A stretch of DNA of 64,000 bases from Bacteroidales bacterium (GCA_017428285.1 JAFRRE010000188.1:1-64000), one strand, 5' to 3'. Positions 26,699 through 35,284 are shown, counted from the stretch's first letter. Notes: generated from the sequence alone by a model not told the origin. Translations and numbers: made by a program.

Positions 26699-27895
26699 TT
26701 ACAGCAGTTTCTTCAATTCCTCAATGTCCGGCATGGCTTTACGCAGTTCCTCCGGCATTTCGGCTGTGGTTTTGTAGGTTGCTACGCCCATCGGCTTGTT
26801 GTAGTCGCGAATGACAAACTCCACATAATCGCGTTTGGCCGATTTGCACAACACTATGCCAATGGACGGGTTTTCGTGCGGCTTCTTCACTTTGGCATCC
26901 AAGATGGAAAGATACGACATCAATTGTCCAAGGTAAGATGACTTGAAGTCGCCCGTCTTCAGTTCCACTACCACCAAGGCGTTCAGTTCGCGGTTGAAAA
27001 ACAATAGGTCGGGAAAATGCTCCACACCATACACATCCAAATGGTACTGGTTCCCAATGAAAGCAAAATCGTTCCCAAAAGTCATGATGAAATTCTTGAC
27101 ATTTTGGACAATCTGCTGTTCCACCTCGCGCTCATCCACATCGATGGACTCGCGCTCGCCAATCTGCTCCACATTGATGAAATCCAGCAAATACTCGTCC
27201 TTGAACATCATCACCGCTTTGCGGGCCAAGCTGGCATTGGGCAAAGTCTGGGTGAAATTGCTTGGCATCAAGTCCTGATGGCTGTAGGCATCCTCTTTGA
27301 TTAGTTTTTCAAGAACCCTTGATTGAAGGTTCTCTTCTGCAGCACGATGGATGTAATAATAGCGAGCGTCAATGCTTTTAACTCCAGATCGTATTATCGT
27401 GTGATGGGTAAAAGGGAGTTTGAAGAAATCTTCCAGTGGAAAGTCCTTCGTTTCGGGTATTTTGATGGCTTGGTAGATGTCTATTTTGTAGTCTTGTAAT
27501 TCGGCAATTGCAATTGTTGAATTAGCATTCAATTCATCGGTCATGACCGATGAATTTGTAGCTTTATGATTATCAATTACTTGTAATTCATCGGTCATGA
27601 CCGATGAATTAGGATCCAACATTATCCAAGCTTCGTAAAAGAGTCGCATTTCTCTTAATTGAGTGGCCGAGAAGCCTCTCAATCCGGGCAACTCTTTTCG
27701 AAGTTGCTGGCTAATGGCCTCCAATACGCCTGTACCCCATTTGCCCTTACGGGTGTTGAGCGAGATGTATTTGCCAATAGCGAAATACACCGATAATTGT
27801 ATACGGTTCACGCCTTTGGCTGCTTCGTATTGTCCTTGCAAAATGGCTGTCTTGATGGTCTCTACTGCCTTGTTGTATGTCGCTGGTTGGTTCAT
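26699..27895 (-). CDS. YhcG-type PDDEXK nuclease-domain protein (DUF1016)
   Basis: 398 residues. The N-terminal DUF1016_N helical domain (about 5-95) has GKWGTGVLEAISQQLRKELP and GFSATQLREMRLFYEAW. The C-terminal YhcG nuclease domain (about 215-370) has DVYGVEHFPDLLFFNRELN, VVVELKTGDFKSSYLGQLMSYL (the D...ExK site) and IGIVLCKS. A variable linker (about 97-130) contains two copies of NSSVMTDEL encoded by palindromes. Family members occur near restriction and toxin systems and are predicted nucleases. The gene lies between a DUF1848 gene and a fragment cut by the IS3. Confidence 0.88.
   Translation of the reverse strand: MNQPATYNKAVETIKTAILQGQYEAAKGVNRIQLSVYFAIGKYISLNTRKGKWGTGVLEAISQQLRKELPGLRGFSATQLREMRLFYEAWIMLDPNSSVMTDELQVIDNHKATNSSVMTDELNANSTIAIAELQDYKIDIYQAIKIPETKDFPLEDFFKLPFTHHTIIRSGVKSIDARYYYIHRAAEENLQSRVLEKLIKEDAYSHQDLMPSNFTQTLPNASLARKAVMMFKDEYLLDFINVEQIGERESIDVDEREVEQQIVQNVKNFIMTFGNDFAFIGNQYHLDVYGVEHFPDLLFFNRELNALVVVELKTGDFKSSYLGQLMSYLSILDAKVKKPHENPSIGIVLCKSAKRDYVEFVIRDYNKPMGVATYKTTAEMPEELRKAMPDIEELKKLL
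27531..27610. repeat. Two perfect palindromes inside the YhcG-type gene
   Basis: An identical 26-base perfect palindrome with half-site AATTCATCGGTCA occurs at 27531-27556 and 27585-27610. The second extends to 28 bases. The starts are 54 bases (18 codons) apart, in the same frame, and each encodes NSSVMTDEL. Confidence 0.9.
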
Positions 27896-27925
27896 GCGCC
27901 TTGTTTTTTGATGTGCAAATATAGA

Positions 27926-28948
27926 TTATTTCCCCGTAATCGTTTCTCCCAAAGGATTCATTTCGTGTCTCTTGTAATTCTCAACACCCTTTCCCTTGCT
28001 CGCATTCGCATAGCAATACTCGCACAAATGCGGGCAGGTGTTGTACTCGCCGATGTCCTTGCTCACCATGCAGCCACAGAACTGCCGCTGGCCTTTGTCG
28101 CGGTTGTCGCGATGCTTGATGATGGTCGGTTTGGGGTCGAAAAGGTCGCCTTCGGTAATCTCCACGCCAAGGAAGTCCATCAAAGCCTTGTCGTGGTGCG
28201 CAAAACGAATCATCAAGTCATCATCCACGCAACGGTTGTGCTCCACACCATCAAGATTGGCCGCCTCGCCACAGGTTGCCAAAGCATAGTTCCAGCCTTT
28301 TGCTTTGTTCAATTCGACCAACCGTTTGGCAAATTCCACCATCTGCTCCGGCAACCATTCCGAATAATTGATGTTGCTTTTCTCAAGGTTGGCTTTCTCC
28401 TTTTTATATAATGCGATGTCGGCATAACTGAAAACGAGCTTTTCCGTGTAACCTTTCAGTTGGTCGCCGATGTTTTCCACTTTTTCAAACAGGTTGTCCA
28501 AGCCGATTTGGTCGGTCAGAATCAGCGGGTCGAAACGCCAAATCACACGGCCTTTGCCCAACTTGTCCACCAACCGTTTGAAGGTTTCGATCCTTTCCTC
28601 CAACGGCGGAACGCCCTTTTCCAAACCTTCTTTCTCGTAGTCATTCAGCGTGTATTGGATATAGCAGCCGATGTTTCTATCCTTCAGTTCGTCAAGATGC
28701 GCCAGTAGTGGCTTGGGGTACTTCGACCAAAACACGATGAAGCGGCATTTTTCATACGACACGAAACTTTTCACACCATTGAAGGGATTGGTCCAAGCAG
28801 AATAACCCACCTTCAGCCGATGGAAGAACCAGTCGGCATAGAAAGCGGGAATGTCCGTGCTGCGGCTTGCAGAGATGATGACCGGAGCTTGCGCCTCAGC
28901 CATCATGCCGTTATCACGCTGGATTTGTATTTTTTGCCATTGTGCCAT
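27926..28948 (-). CDS. DUF1848 family protein
   Basis: 340 residues, cytosolic. DUF1848 is recognised by the N-terminal VIISASRSTDIPAFYADWF (about 23-41), the TNPF motif, FWSKYPKP (about 73) and WRFDPLILTD (about 137). The C-terminal cysteine cluster is CGCMVSKDIGEYNTCPHLCEYC. The C-x-C and CPxLCxYC spacing suggests a bound metal or Fe-S cluster. The barrel-like pattern with strands ending in charged residues is compatible with a radical-SAM-like or TIM-barrel fold, but the reaction is unknown. It lies 30 bases upstream of the YhcG-type gene in the same direction. Confidence 0.82.
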   Translation of the reverse strand: MAQWQKIQIQRDNGMMAEAQAPVIISASRSTDIPAFYADWFFHRLKVGYSAWTNPFNGVKSFVSYEKCRFIVFWSKYPKPLLAHLDELKDRNIGCYIQYTLNDYEKEGLEKGVPPLEERIETFKRLVDKLGKGRVIWRFDPLILTDQIGLDNLFEKVENIGDQLKGYTEKLVFSYADIALYKKEKANLEKSNINYSEWLPEQMVEFAKRLVELNKAKGWNYALATCGEAANLDGVEHNRCVDDDLMIRFAHHDKALMDFLGVEITEGDLFDPKPTIIKHRDNRDKGQRQFCGCMVSKDIGEYNTCPHLCEYCYANASKGKGVENYKRHEMNPLGETITGK

Positions 28949-28998
28949 CTGTCACTTCTGTTTTAAATGCGATGGACAGGCTCGCCTAAAAGCAAAAA

Positions 28999-29760
28999 CT
29001 ACTTTGAAAGGTGAAAACGGTAGCCATCCCAAGCAAAGGTCCGCTCTTTGTTCCCAGTCGGGGTATAGATATGAGCCTTGATGTCTTTTCCACTGCGGGG
29101 CAAAGACAGGGTCACCACAGGGCGGTCTTCCATCCATTTGTCGTATTCCTCTTGGGTCATCTGTTTCCACTCACCCGTCACGTGGTCGGTGGCAAAATAC
29201 CGTTCTCCATCGTATCTCCACTGTAGAGGTGCCAAGCTGGACAGTTCTTCACTATCAATGGCTTCGTTGCAGCCATACAACTTTTGGGTCGCCTTGTCAT
29301 ACAGGAAAAACATGGTGCCGTCAAATTGTCCATCATTATGGGGTTTCCCCTGATAGGTGCCTCCAACATTCTCAGCGAACAGCTTATGTTTCCCGTCGGC
29401 ACAATTCCAGACACACATCTCCACAACAGTAATACTTTCCACCGGCTCACCTTCTTCATCCTCGTATTCCTTGTCATAGTCCATCTCATACCTGAAATAG
29501 CCGTTCCTCTCATCCAAAACAATCGTCGTACCCTTGCCCAACGGCTTGTTCTTCCGATAGAGTTGCCACGCCTCGCTCATAGGTCCATTCAATTCATCCT
29601 CCGGCTCTGCCAGCATCCATGAGACAAAATCGGAGATAGAACCCTTCGAGAGCTTTCCTATTTCATATAGCTCATCCATATTGTAAGGTTTTTGGGCATT
29701 GGCTTCCAGGCCAAATAACAGGGCCATCACGCCACATATTAAGAATACTGTTTTTTTCAT
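28999..29760 (-). CDS. Secreted protein of unknown function
   Basis: 253 residues with a signal peptide (MKKTVFLICGVMALLFGLEANA, cleavage before QKPYN). The mature part is acidic, with repeated D/E-rich stretches (DYDKEYEDEEGEPVE) and several Trp/Tyr strands, such as GYFRYEMDYD and PLQWRYDGERYFATD. No catalytic motif was recognised. Such small exported beta-rich proteins are common in Bacteroidales. It starts 18 bases after the NtrC-type regulator gene and is likely co-transcribed with it, so it may be a target or partner of the same signalling pathway. Confidence 0.7.
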   Translation of the reverse strand: MKKTVFLICGVMALLFGLEANAQKPYNMDELYEIGKLSKGSISDFVSWMLAEPEDELNGPMSEAWQLYRKNKPLGKGTTIVLDERNGYFRYEMDYDKEYEDEEGEPVESITVVEMCVWNCADGKHKLFAENVGGTYQGKPHNDGQFDGTMFFLYDKATQKLYGCNEAIDSEELSSLAPLQWRYDGERYFATDHVTGEWKQMTQEEYDKWMEDRPVVTLSLPRSGKDIKAHIYTPTGNKERTFAWDGYRFHLSK

Positions 29761-29778
29761 GGCAATAGCTGATCAGGA

Positions 29779-31116
29779 TTATAGTTCAATTCCGTATAGA
29801 TGCATCTTATTATATAAGGTCTTGCGGTCGATTTGCAGCAGCTTGGCTGCTACGGTCTTGTTGCCCCTCGCCTTCTGCAAGGCGGCTTCGATCTGTTCCT
29901 TCTCATGCTCGGGACGCAAGGCCCAGTCGTCCTCATCCGAGGCAATGACGGTCTTCTTGTTGGGCGCGCTGAATACTGGCAGGTCGTCCAGCTCGATGTT
30001 CTCACTTTCTGCAAACAGCACACAACGACGCACCACATTGCGCAACTCACGCAGGTTGCCGTTCCAGCGTTGCTCTTTCATGCGCTGCAAGGCATCTTCT
30101 GAAATGCCCTTCACATTCTTGCCCAACTCCTCGTTGGCCTGACGGATGAAGAAGGAGGTCAACTCATCGAAGTCCTCCAAACGGTCGCGCAAAGGCGGCA
30201 CCTCGATGGCGAACTCGTTGATGCGGTGGAACAAATCCTGACGGAAACGCCCTTCCTCGATGGCATGCTCCAAGTCTTCGTTAGTGGCGGCAATGATGCG
30301 CACATCCACTTGGATGTCGGTGGCCGAGCCCACAGGCCTCACCTTCTGCTCCTGCAAGGCGCGCAAGAGTTGCATCTGCACCTCGTAAGGCAGGTTGCCC
30401 ACCTCATCAAGGAACACTGTGCCACCCTTGGCTTGTTCGAACACGCCTTTCTTGTCGGCAATGGCAGAGGTAAACGAGCCTTTCAGATGGCCGAACAATT
30501 CGCTGGGTGCCAACTCTTTCGACAGACTTCCACAGTCAACGGGGATGAAGGGGCCATCCTTGAACTGACTTTTTTCGTGGATCATGCGGGCGATGTATTC
30601 TTTGCCCGTGCCACTCTCACCGAGAATCAGCACAGAGAACTTGGTGGGTGCCACCAATTCCACATGTTTGTAGAGCCGCACCATGGCGGGGCTATTGCCC
30701 CTCACCCACTGCTTGGTGCCTGGAACGAAGGTTTCCTCAACCTCATCAACGCCCGAGGTCAGTGCGGCAGCGATTTTCTCCTCCAGCACACTTGGATTGA
30801 TAGGTTTCTTGAGGTAGTCGAAGGCACCGAGTTTCATGGCCGAAACAGCGGTCTGCACCTCGGCATAGCCTGTCATCACGATGATTGGCACTTTGCTCTT
30901 CAGTTTCTCGCGCACCCAAGTCATCAGGATGATACCGTCACCATCGGGCAAGCGCAAATCGGTGAGAATCAAGCCAAAGTCACCATTTGAAATCTCAATC
31001 TTGGCCTGTTCGTATCGCGACGCAAGCACGGCCTCATAACCGTTCTTCTTCAGCCAGGTCTGAATCATCAGGCCGAAGGAGGCATCGTCTTCCACAACTA
31101 GAATTCTACATTTCAT
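29779..31116 (-). CDS. NtrC-family sigma-54-type response regulator
   Basis: About 445 residues. The receiver domain (1-120) has EDD, phospho-acceptor Asp in LILTDLRLPD, MTGYAE and KKP. The AAA+ domain (about 140-375) has Walker A GESGTGKEYIA, Walker B GTVFLDEVGNLP, and arginine-finger region GRFRQDLFHRINEF. The C-terminal Fis-type HTH is NKTVAAKLLQIDRKTLYNKMHLYGI. The sigma-54 contact loop reads GSFTSA rather than the canonical GAFTGA. It should activate sigma-54 promoters in response to phosphorylation. The start MKCRILVV is chosen because the receiver begins there. The promoter box then ends only four bases upstream, predicting a leaderless mRNA. Confidence 0.92.
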   Translation of the reverse strand: MKCRILVVEDDASFGLMIQTWLKKNGYEAVLASRYEQAKIEISNGDFGLILTDLRLPDGDGIILMTWVREKLKSKVPIIVMTGYAEVQTAVSAMKLGAFDYLKKPINPSVLEEKIAAALTSGVDEVEETFVPGTKQWVRGNSPAMVRLYKHVELVAPTKFSVLILGESGTGKEYIARMIHEKSQFKDGPFIPVDCGSLSKELAPSELFGHLKGSFTSAIADKKGVFEQAKGGTVFLDEVGNLPYEVQMQLLRALQEQKVRPVGSATDIQVDVRIIAATNEDLEHAIEEGRFRQDLFHRINEFAIEVPPLRDRLEDFDELTSFFIRQANEELGKNVKGISEDALQRMKEQRWNGNLRELRNVVRRCVLFAESENIELDDLPVFSAPNKKTVIASDEDDWALRPEHEKEQIEAALQKARGNKTVAAKLLQIDRKTLYNKMHLYGIEL

Positions 31117-31120
31117 GCCG

Positions 31121-31128
31121 CAAAGATA
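31121..31128 (-). promoter_or_regulatory. -7 box directly before the NtrC-type regulator ATG
   Basis: TATCTTTG on the minus strand, separated from the ATG by four bases. Transcription would start at or next to the start codon. Confidence 0.6.
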
Positions 31129-31161
31129 ACATTTTTCCGTAGATTCCACAAAATTACACAC

Positions 31162-31194
31162 AAAAAAAAGCCCCACATTGGGGAAATGTGAGGC
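31162..31194 (-). terminator. Terminator of the coiled-coil lipoprotein gene
   Basis: A 10-bp stem (31170-31179 with 31185-31194, one mismatch) around a 5-base loop is followed on the minus strand by eight T. Confidence 0.75.
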
Positions 31195-31239
31195 ATTTTT
31201 AAAAAAATTGAAAACGAGCAGTTCCGTATTAACGGATTT

Positions 31240-32127
31240 TTATTTGATGGATACTACCAAATAATTCGACATACTCCAGAAAGCTTCCTTATCGAGGATT
31301 TGCAAGGTCTGAGCCCCTTCCTCTCCTTCATTGATCTGATAGCTGCTTTCCGGGTGGGTGGTCATGATTTTGGCCTTTTTGGTATTCAGCGGGATGAGTT
31401 CAAGTTCGCGCTTGTTGCCTTCCACAAACTGTGTCTTGTCGAAGCCTTGCTTGGAGATGGCGCTCGACTGGAACAAACCGCCCTTGCTGAGGATACCCTT
31501 CTCAACCAACGTCTGCTGAGGGGCGATGCAAATCCACACCGTGTTCAGCATAGCATCTTGGTTTTCGATGGTAGCCTGTTGCGCTGCATTCTGCACCGTC
31601 ATCTCATCCAAGTTGGTGCTCAACTCGTTGATGTTGTTGTTCAGGTCGGTCACCTGTTCATTCAGTTCGGCGATTTGCTCACGACTCTGCTGCAATTCAT
31701 CCTTCAAGCTACTGATATAGGTATCTTTTTCTTCCAGTTGTTTCTTCAAACGATTCACAGTCTGGTTCAAGGCCTTTGAAGTTGCGCCCTGTTCGGCCAG
31801 CTGCTTTTCAAGTTTTTCGATCTTTTGGCGGTTCTCCTGCAAGGTCTGCTGGATGGCGTTAATCTCGGTAACAGCCTTGTTGGTATTGCCCTCTTGGTTA
31901 TCCATCATGATGATGTTTTCCTGGGCACGCACCGCCTCAAGGGCTGCTTCAATCTCGTTGATGGTATTCAAGGCCTGGTCGAAACCACCTTTCGAAGCCA
32001 CAGCTTCGGTGTACAAAGAATCGCGTTCAGCCAAAAGGGCTTGGTATTTTTCGGAACGTTCCACATTGCATGAGGTGGCCCACAAGACCACGAATAGCAA
32101 AGAAAACAATGTCAATCTATGTTGCAT
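31240..32127 (-). CDS. Coiled-coil lipoprotein, Cbp1 collagen-binding adhesin-like
   Basis: 295 residues with lipobox ATSC at Cys20. A long coiled coil spans about 45-195, with heptads rich in Leu, Gln and Glu (LEKQLAEQ, ELNEQVTDLNNNINEL). The C-terminal globular part begins NTVWICIAPQQTLVEKGIL and ends near LLVVSIK. This arrangement resembles the Bacteroides Cbp1 family of coiled-coil surface lipoproteins, one member of which binds collagen. The assignment rests on remembered layout and the NTVWICIA stretch, so it is tentative. It has its own terminator and a 170-base upstream region with DnaA-box-like sequences. Confidence 0.65.
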   Translation of the reverse strand: MQHRLTLFSLLFVVLWATSCNVERSEKYQALLAERDSLYTEAVASKGGFDQALNTINEIEAALEAVRAQENIIMMDNQEGNTNKAVTEINAIQQTLQENRQKIEKLEKQLAEQGATSKALNQTVNRLKKQLEEKDTYISSLKDELQQSREQIAELNEQVTDLNNNINELSTNLDEMTVQNAAQQATIENQDAMLNTVWICIAPQQTLVEKGILSKGGLFQSSAISKQGFDKTQFVEGNKRELELIPLNTKKAKIMTTHPESSYQINEGEEGAQTLQILDKEAFWSMSNYLVVSIK

Positions 32128-32300
32128 TTCAATTCGACTTTAATCCACCTTGTTTATGTAGCACAATGCGTGCCACAAATACGAAAACACTTGAACGCAA
32201 AGGTTATCAACAGTTTATGTTCATAACTTGCAGCGTGCCACACTGTGGAATAATGTGGAAAGTCACAGAATGCCTCAAAAAACGTGGAAAAGTGGGGAAT

Positions 32301-33122
32301 CTACAGATACACAAAACCCGTGCTTTTGTGGCGTGGCAAGGGGAAGATGGAGGTGTTCACATCGGGACGGACATGCTTTTTGCGGAATTGTTGATACAGG
32401 CATTGCAGGGCACGTTCGGGGGTGTTGTTGTTCTCACTGAGGTGGCACAGCATGATGTTTTTCATGCCCGTATGATAGACCTCCGCCACAAATCGCGCCG
32501 ACTCCTCGTTGCTCAAATGTCCGAAAGGCCCCGAGATGCGCTGCTTCAGGATGTAGGGATATGAGCCTTTTTCCAACATTTCCACATCGTAATTAGCCTC
32601 AATGACGAGGTTGTCGGCCTTGCGGATTTGCTCCTTCACCACCTTGTCGAGCATCCCGATGTCGGTGGCAATGGTCAGGGTATGTCCTTCATAGTTAAAA
32701 TGATAGCCCACAGCTCCTCGCCCATCGTGCATCACCGGGAAAGCTTCAATCGTGATACCACAAATCTCAAACGGCTGCATAGGCTCAATCTCATGAAACA
32801 GTCCTGAATCAACCTTTTTTGTGGCATTGCCTTCAGCGAGACCTTGAAGACAATCGGAATGGGCGTAAATCGGGACGGGTGCGTTTTTCGTCAAAACCTC
32901 CAAGCCTTTCACATGGTCGATATGGTCATGCGTAATCAGAATGGCCTTGATGTTTTTCATGCTCAAGTCATTCTTTACCAACCCCGTAACGATTTGCTTG
33001 GCATTGACACCCGCGTCCACCAGAAGACCCTCGTCCTGCTTGCCCACATAGTAGCAATTGCCGCTGCTACCCGAGGCAAAGCTGCAAAAGACAAAAGGCG
33101 AAAGGCAGGAAAAGAGATCCAT
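32301..33122 (-). CDS. MBL-fold metallo-hydrolase (YycJ/WalJ-like)
   Basis: About 273 residues. The metallo-beta-lactamase motif is LITHDHIDHVKGL (about 66-78). Downstream metal ligands are in AFPVMHDGRGAVGYH and in TIATDIGML, and a late HLSENNN provides the last His. The N-terminal FASGSSGNCYYVG is typical of the YycJ/WalJ subgroup, in which exonuclease activity on DNA has been proposed. It is cytosolic and transcribed alone from a TACTTTTG promoter. The start MDLFSCL is chosen because it lies 18 bases after that box, while the longer frame begins inside it. Confidence 0.88.
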   Translation of the reverse strand: MDLFSCLSPFVFCSFASGSSGNCYYVGKQDEGLLVDAGVNAKQIVTGLVKNDLSMKNIKAILITHDHIDHVKGLEVLTKNAPVPIYAHSDCLQGLAEGNATKKVDSGLFHEIEPMQPFEICGITIEAFPVMHDGRGAVGYHFNYEGHTLTIATDIGMLDKVVKEQIRKADNLVIEANYDVEMLEKGSYPYILKQRISGPFGHLSNEESARFVAEVYHTGMKNIMLCHLSENNNTPERALQCLYQQFRKKHVRPDVNTSIFPLPRHKSTGFVYL

Positions 33123-33140
33123 CTGAGTCAAATTTGGCCG

Positions 33141-33178
33141 CAAAAGTAGAAATTAAATTGGTTTTTTCCCTATTTTTG
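33141..33178. promoter_or_regulatory. Divergent promoters for MBL and arginase-family genes
   Basis: The minus box TACTTTTG (33141-33148) and plus box TATTTTTG (33171-33178) each lie 18 bases from their ATG. Both starts were chosen to agree with these boxes. Confidence 0.6.
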
Positions 33179-33196
33179 GCGCCAAAATTATCAACA

Positions 33197-34228
33197 ATGG
33201 AAAACAACTTTGACCCCAACGCTGCCGCCGTGGCCGATTCCGGCATCTACGGCCTGCCCTGCACCGCCGAAGAGGCACAGATCATCATCATACCCGTCGA
33301 ATGGGAACTCACCACGAGCTACAACCGTGGCACCGTTGACGGTCCCTCCACCATCATGGAAGCCTCCTTGCAGGTCGACCTCTGCCACCATGACTATCCC
33401 GACCTTTGGCAGAAAGGCATCTGGATGGACGAATTCCCTACCGAGCTCCGCGAACTCCACGACAAGATGGCACCCATCAGCGAGGACATCATCAACGCAT
33501 TGTATGAAGGCACCATCGATGACGACCCAAAGACTTACGAAATGATGTATGACATGATTGAAGATGCCACCGAACAGAAAAACGCCTGGCTTCGCGAACG
33601 CATCGCCTACTGGAAGGCACAAGGCAAGGTGGTCGGTCTTTTGGGCGGAGACCACAGCTGTCCCCTCGCCTACCACCAATACCTCAACCAGCTCGGTGTG
33701 GAATACGGCATCCTTCACGCCGATGCCCACTGCGACCTGCGCGAGGCTTTCGAGGGCTTCAAATACTCACACGCTTCCATCTTCTTCAACACGCTGCAAT
33801 TCAGCAATGTGAAGAAGCTCGTTCAAGTCGGCATCCGCGACTACTGCCATCAGGAGAAAGCCTTGGCTGAGAGTCAGCCCGATAGAATAAAGGTGTTCTT
33901 CGACCGCGACTGCCGCCGCCGCATCTACGAAGGTGCCAAATGGAAGGACATCGTGGATGAGATGGTGACCGCCTTGCCCAAGAAGGTCTACCTCTCCATC
34001 GACATCGACGCCTTAGACCCGAAGCTCTGTCCCAACACGGGCACGCCTGTTCCTGGCGGCTTGGAATACGAAGAGCTGATGTACCTCCTCAACCGCATCC
34101 GCGAGGCCGGCAAAGACATCATCGGCTTCGACCTTTGCGAAGTCTCCCCTTCGCCCGACGGCGGCGACTGGGACGGCAACGTTGGGGCGAGGGTGCTGTT
34201 CCACTTGTGCGGAGTGGCGGCAAAATAA
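33197..34228 (+). CDS. Arginase/agmatinase-family ureohydrolase
   Basis: 343 residues. The binuclear manganese site is visible in order: GLLGGDHSCPLAYH (about 149-162), HADAHCDLREAF (about 176-187) and SIDIDALDPKLCPNTGTPVPGGL (about 261). The family hydrolyses guanidino groups of arginine, agmatine, formiminoglutamate or related compounds to urea or formamide. The extended N terminus (about 100 residues before the core) and DAHCD suggest agmatinase or a Bacteroidetes-specific relative. The substrate cannot be settled. It starts from its own promoter and is followed after nine bases by a DMT transporter, probably co-transcribed. Confidence 0.88.
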   Translation: MENNFDPNAAAVADSGIYGLPCTAEEAQIIIIPVEWELTTSYNRGTVDGPSTIMEASLQVDLCHHDYPDLWQKGIWMDEFPTELRELHDKMAPISEDIINALYEGTIDDDPKTYEMMYDMIEDATEQKNAWLRERIAYWKAQGKVVGLLGGDHSCPLAYHQYLNQLGVEYGILHADAHCDLREAFEGFKYSHASIFFNTLQFSNVKKLVQVGIRDYCHQEKALAESQPDRIKVFFDRDCRRRIYEGAKWKDIVDEMVTALPKKVYLSIDIDALDPKLCPNTGTPVPGGLEYEELMYLLNRIREAGKDIIGFDLCEVSPSPDGGDWDGNVGARVLFHLCGVAAK

Positions 34229-34237
34229 TCCTTTCTT

Positions 34238-35182
34238 ATGACCACTCCCTATTTCGGTGAAATCATAGCGTTAATCGTAGCCTTCTCCTGGACGGCTACG
34301 GCCTTGTTTGCCGAGACCGCCAGCAAGCGTCTGGGGTCTTTGCCGCTCAACCTTATTAGAATGGTGCTCTCTTGGGCCTTCCTCTCCGTCATGCTGTGGA
34401 TTGTCACGGGAGTGCCCTACCCCATGTATGCCAGCGGCAAAGCCTGGTTCTGGCTTGCGCTGTCGGGGTTGGTGGGTTATGTCTTCGGCGACTGGTGCCT
34501 GTTCAACTCTTACATTGTCTTCGGCTCACGCTACGGACAGCTTTTCATGACCTTAGCCCCGCCTATGGCGGGCATCGCGGGTTGGCTGATGCTGGGCGAG
34601 TCGATGTCGTGGTGCTCATGGCTCGCCATGCTGGTCACTTTGACAGGTATTGCCATCTCCATTCTGGCCCGTGGCGGCGAGAGCCACAAACTCACGCTCA
34701 AGCTACCCTTGAAAGGTGTGTTGTTCGGTATCGGAGCCGGCGTAGGACAAGGTGTCGGGTTGGTGCTCAGCAAGATAGGCTTAGACCATTATGCCCTGTC
34801 CATTCCCACTGAGGCGCCACAAGCCATTGCCAAGATGATGCCTTTTGCGGGCACCTACATCCGAGCTGTGGCAGGTTTCCTGGGCTTCTTCCTAATCTTG
34901 GCTTTAACGAAGCAACTGGACTTGGTCGGCAAGGGACTTCGCGACAGGAAAGGCATGACATTTGCGGCACTCACCACTTTCTTCGGGCCCTTCCTCGGCG
35001 TGTCGTTGTCGCTCATGGCAGTGCAATACGCCAAGGCAGGCATCGCCTCCACCTTGATGGCACTCACGCCCGTGCTCATCATCGTACCCTACGCCATTAT
35101 TCATAAACAAAAGATTTCATTGAAAGAGGTGATCGGCACCTTGATTACCATGGTTGGCGTGGCGTTGTTTTTCTTGTTATAG
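34238..35182 (+). CDS. DMT-superfamily (EamA) transporter
   Basis: 314 residues with ten predicted membrane segments in two EamA repeats (about 5-140 and 165-310). Typical marks are the N-terminal FSWTATALFAETASKRLG and the half-repeat endings GWLMLGESMSWCSWLAMLVTLTGIAIS and LKEVIGTLITMVGVALFFLL. Substrates of this family include amino acids, polyamines and nucleotide precursors. Its nine-base spacing from the arginase-family gene suggests export or uptake of a related nitrogen compound, which is inference only. The central loop KLTLKLPLKG separates the two halves. Confidence 0.88.
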   Translation: MTTPYFGEIIALIVAFSWTATALFAETASKRLGSLPLNLIRMVLSWAFLSVMLWIVTGVPYPMYASGKAWFWLALSGLVGYVFGDWCLFNSYIVFGSRYGQLFMTLAPPMAGIAGWLMLGESMSWCSWLAMLVTLTGIAISILARGGESHKLTLKLPLKGVLFGIGAGVGQGVGLVLSKIGLDHYALSIPTEAPQAIAKMMPFAGTYIRAVAGFLGFFLILALTKQLDLVGKGLRDRKGMTFAALTTFFGPFLGVSLSLMAVQYAKAGIASTLMALTPVLIIVPYAIIHKQKISLKEVIGTLITMVGVALFFLL

Positions 35183-35220
35183 GGTTTAAGATGACAAATA
35201 GGCAATTGGGGGGGATTTCA

Positions 35221-35282
35221 TTGTTTTTCCGCATTGCAAATGCTGATATTCCAACCTACCAAATTGCAAATGCGGGAGAATG
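35221..35282. repeat. Module B copy 2, after the MNT-HEPN genes
   Basis: It contains GCATTGCAAATGC and the second AAATTGCAAAT hairpin, here partly degenerate. It ends two bases from the stop of the MNT gene. Confidence 0.75.
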
Positions 35283-35284
35283 AA

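Noticed and set aside
32160..32300. Replication origin
   Set aside because: Only one DnaA-box-like site is close to consensus, there is no AT-rich unwinding stretch, and no dnaA, dnaN or similar origin-linked gene lies nearby.
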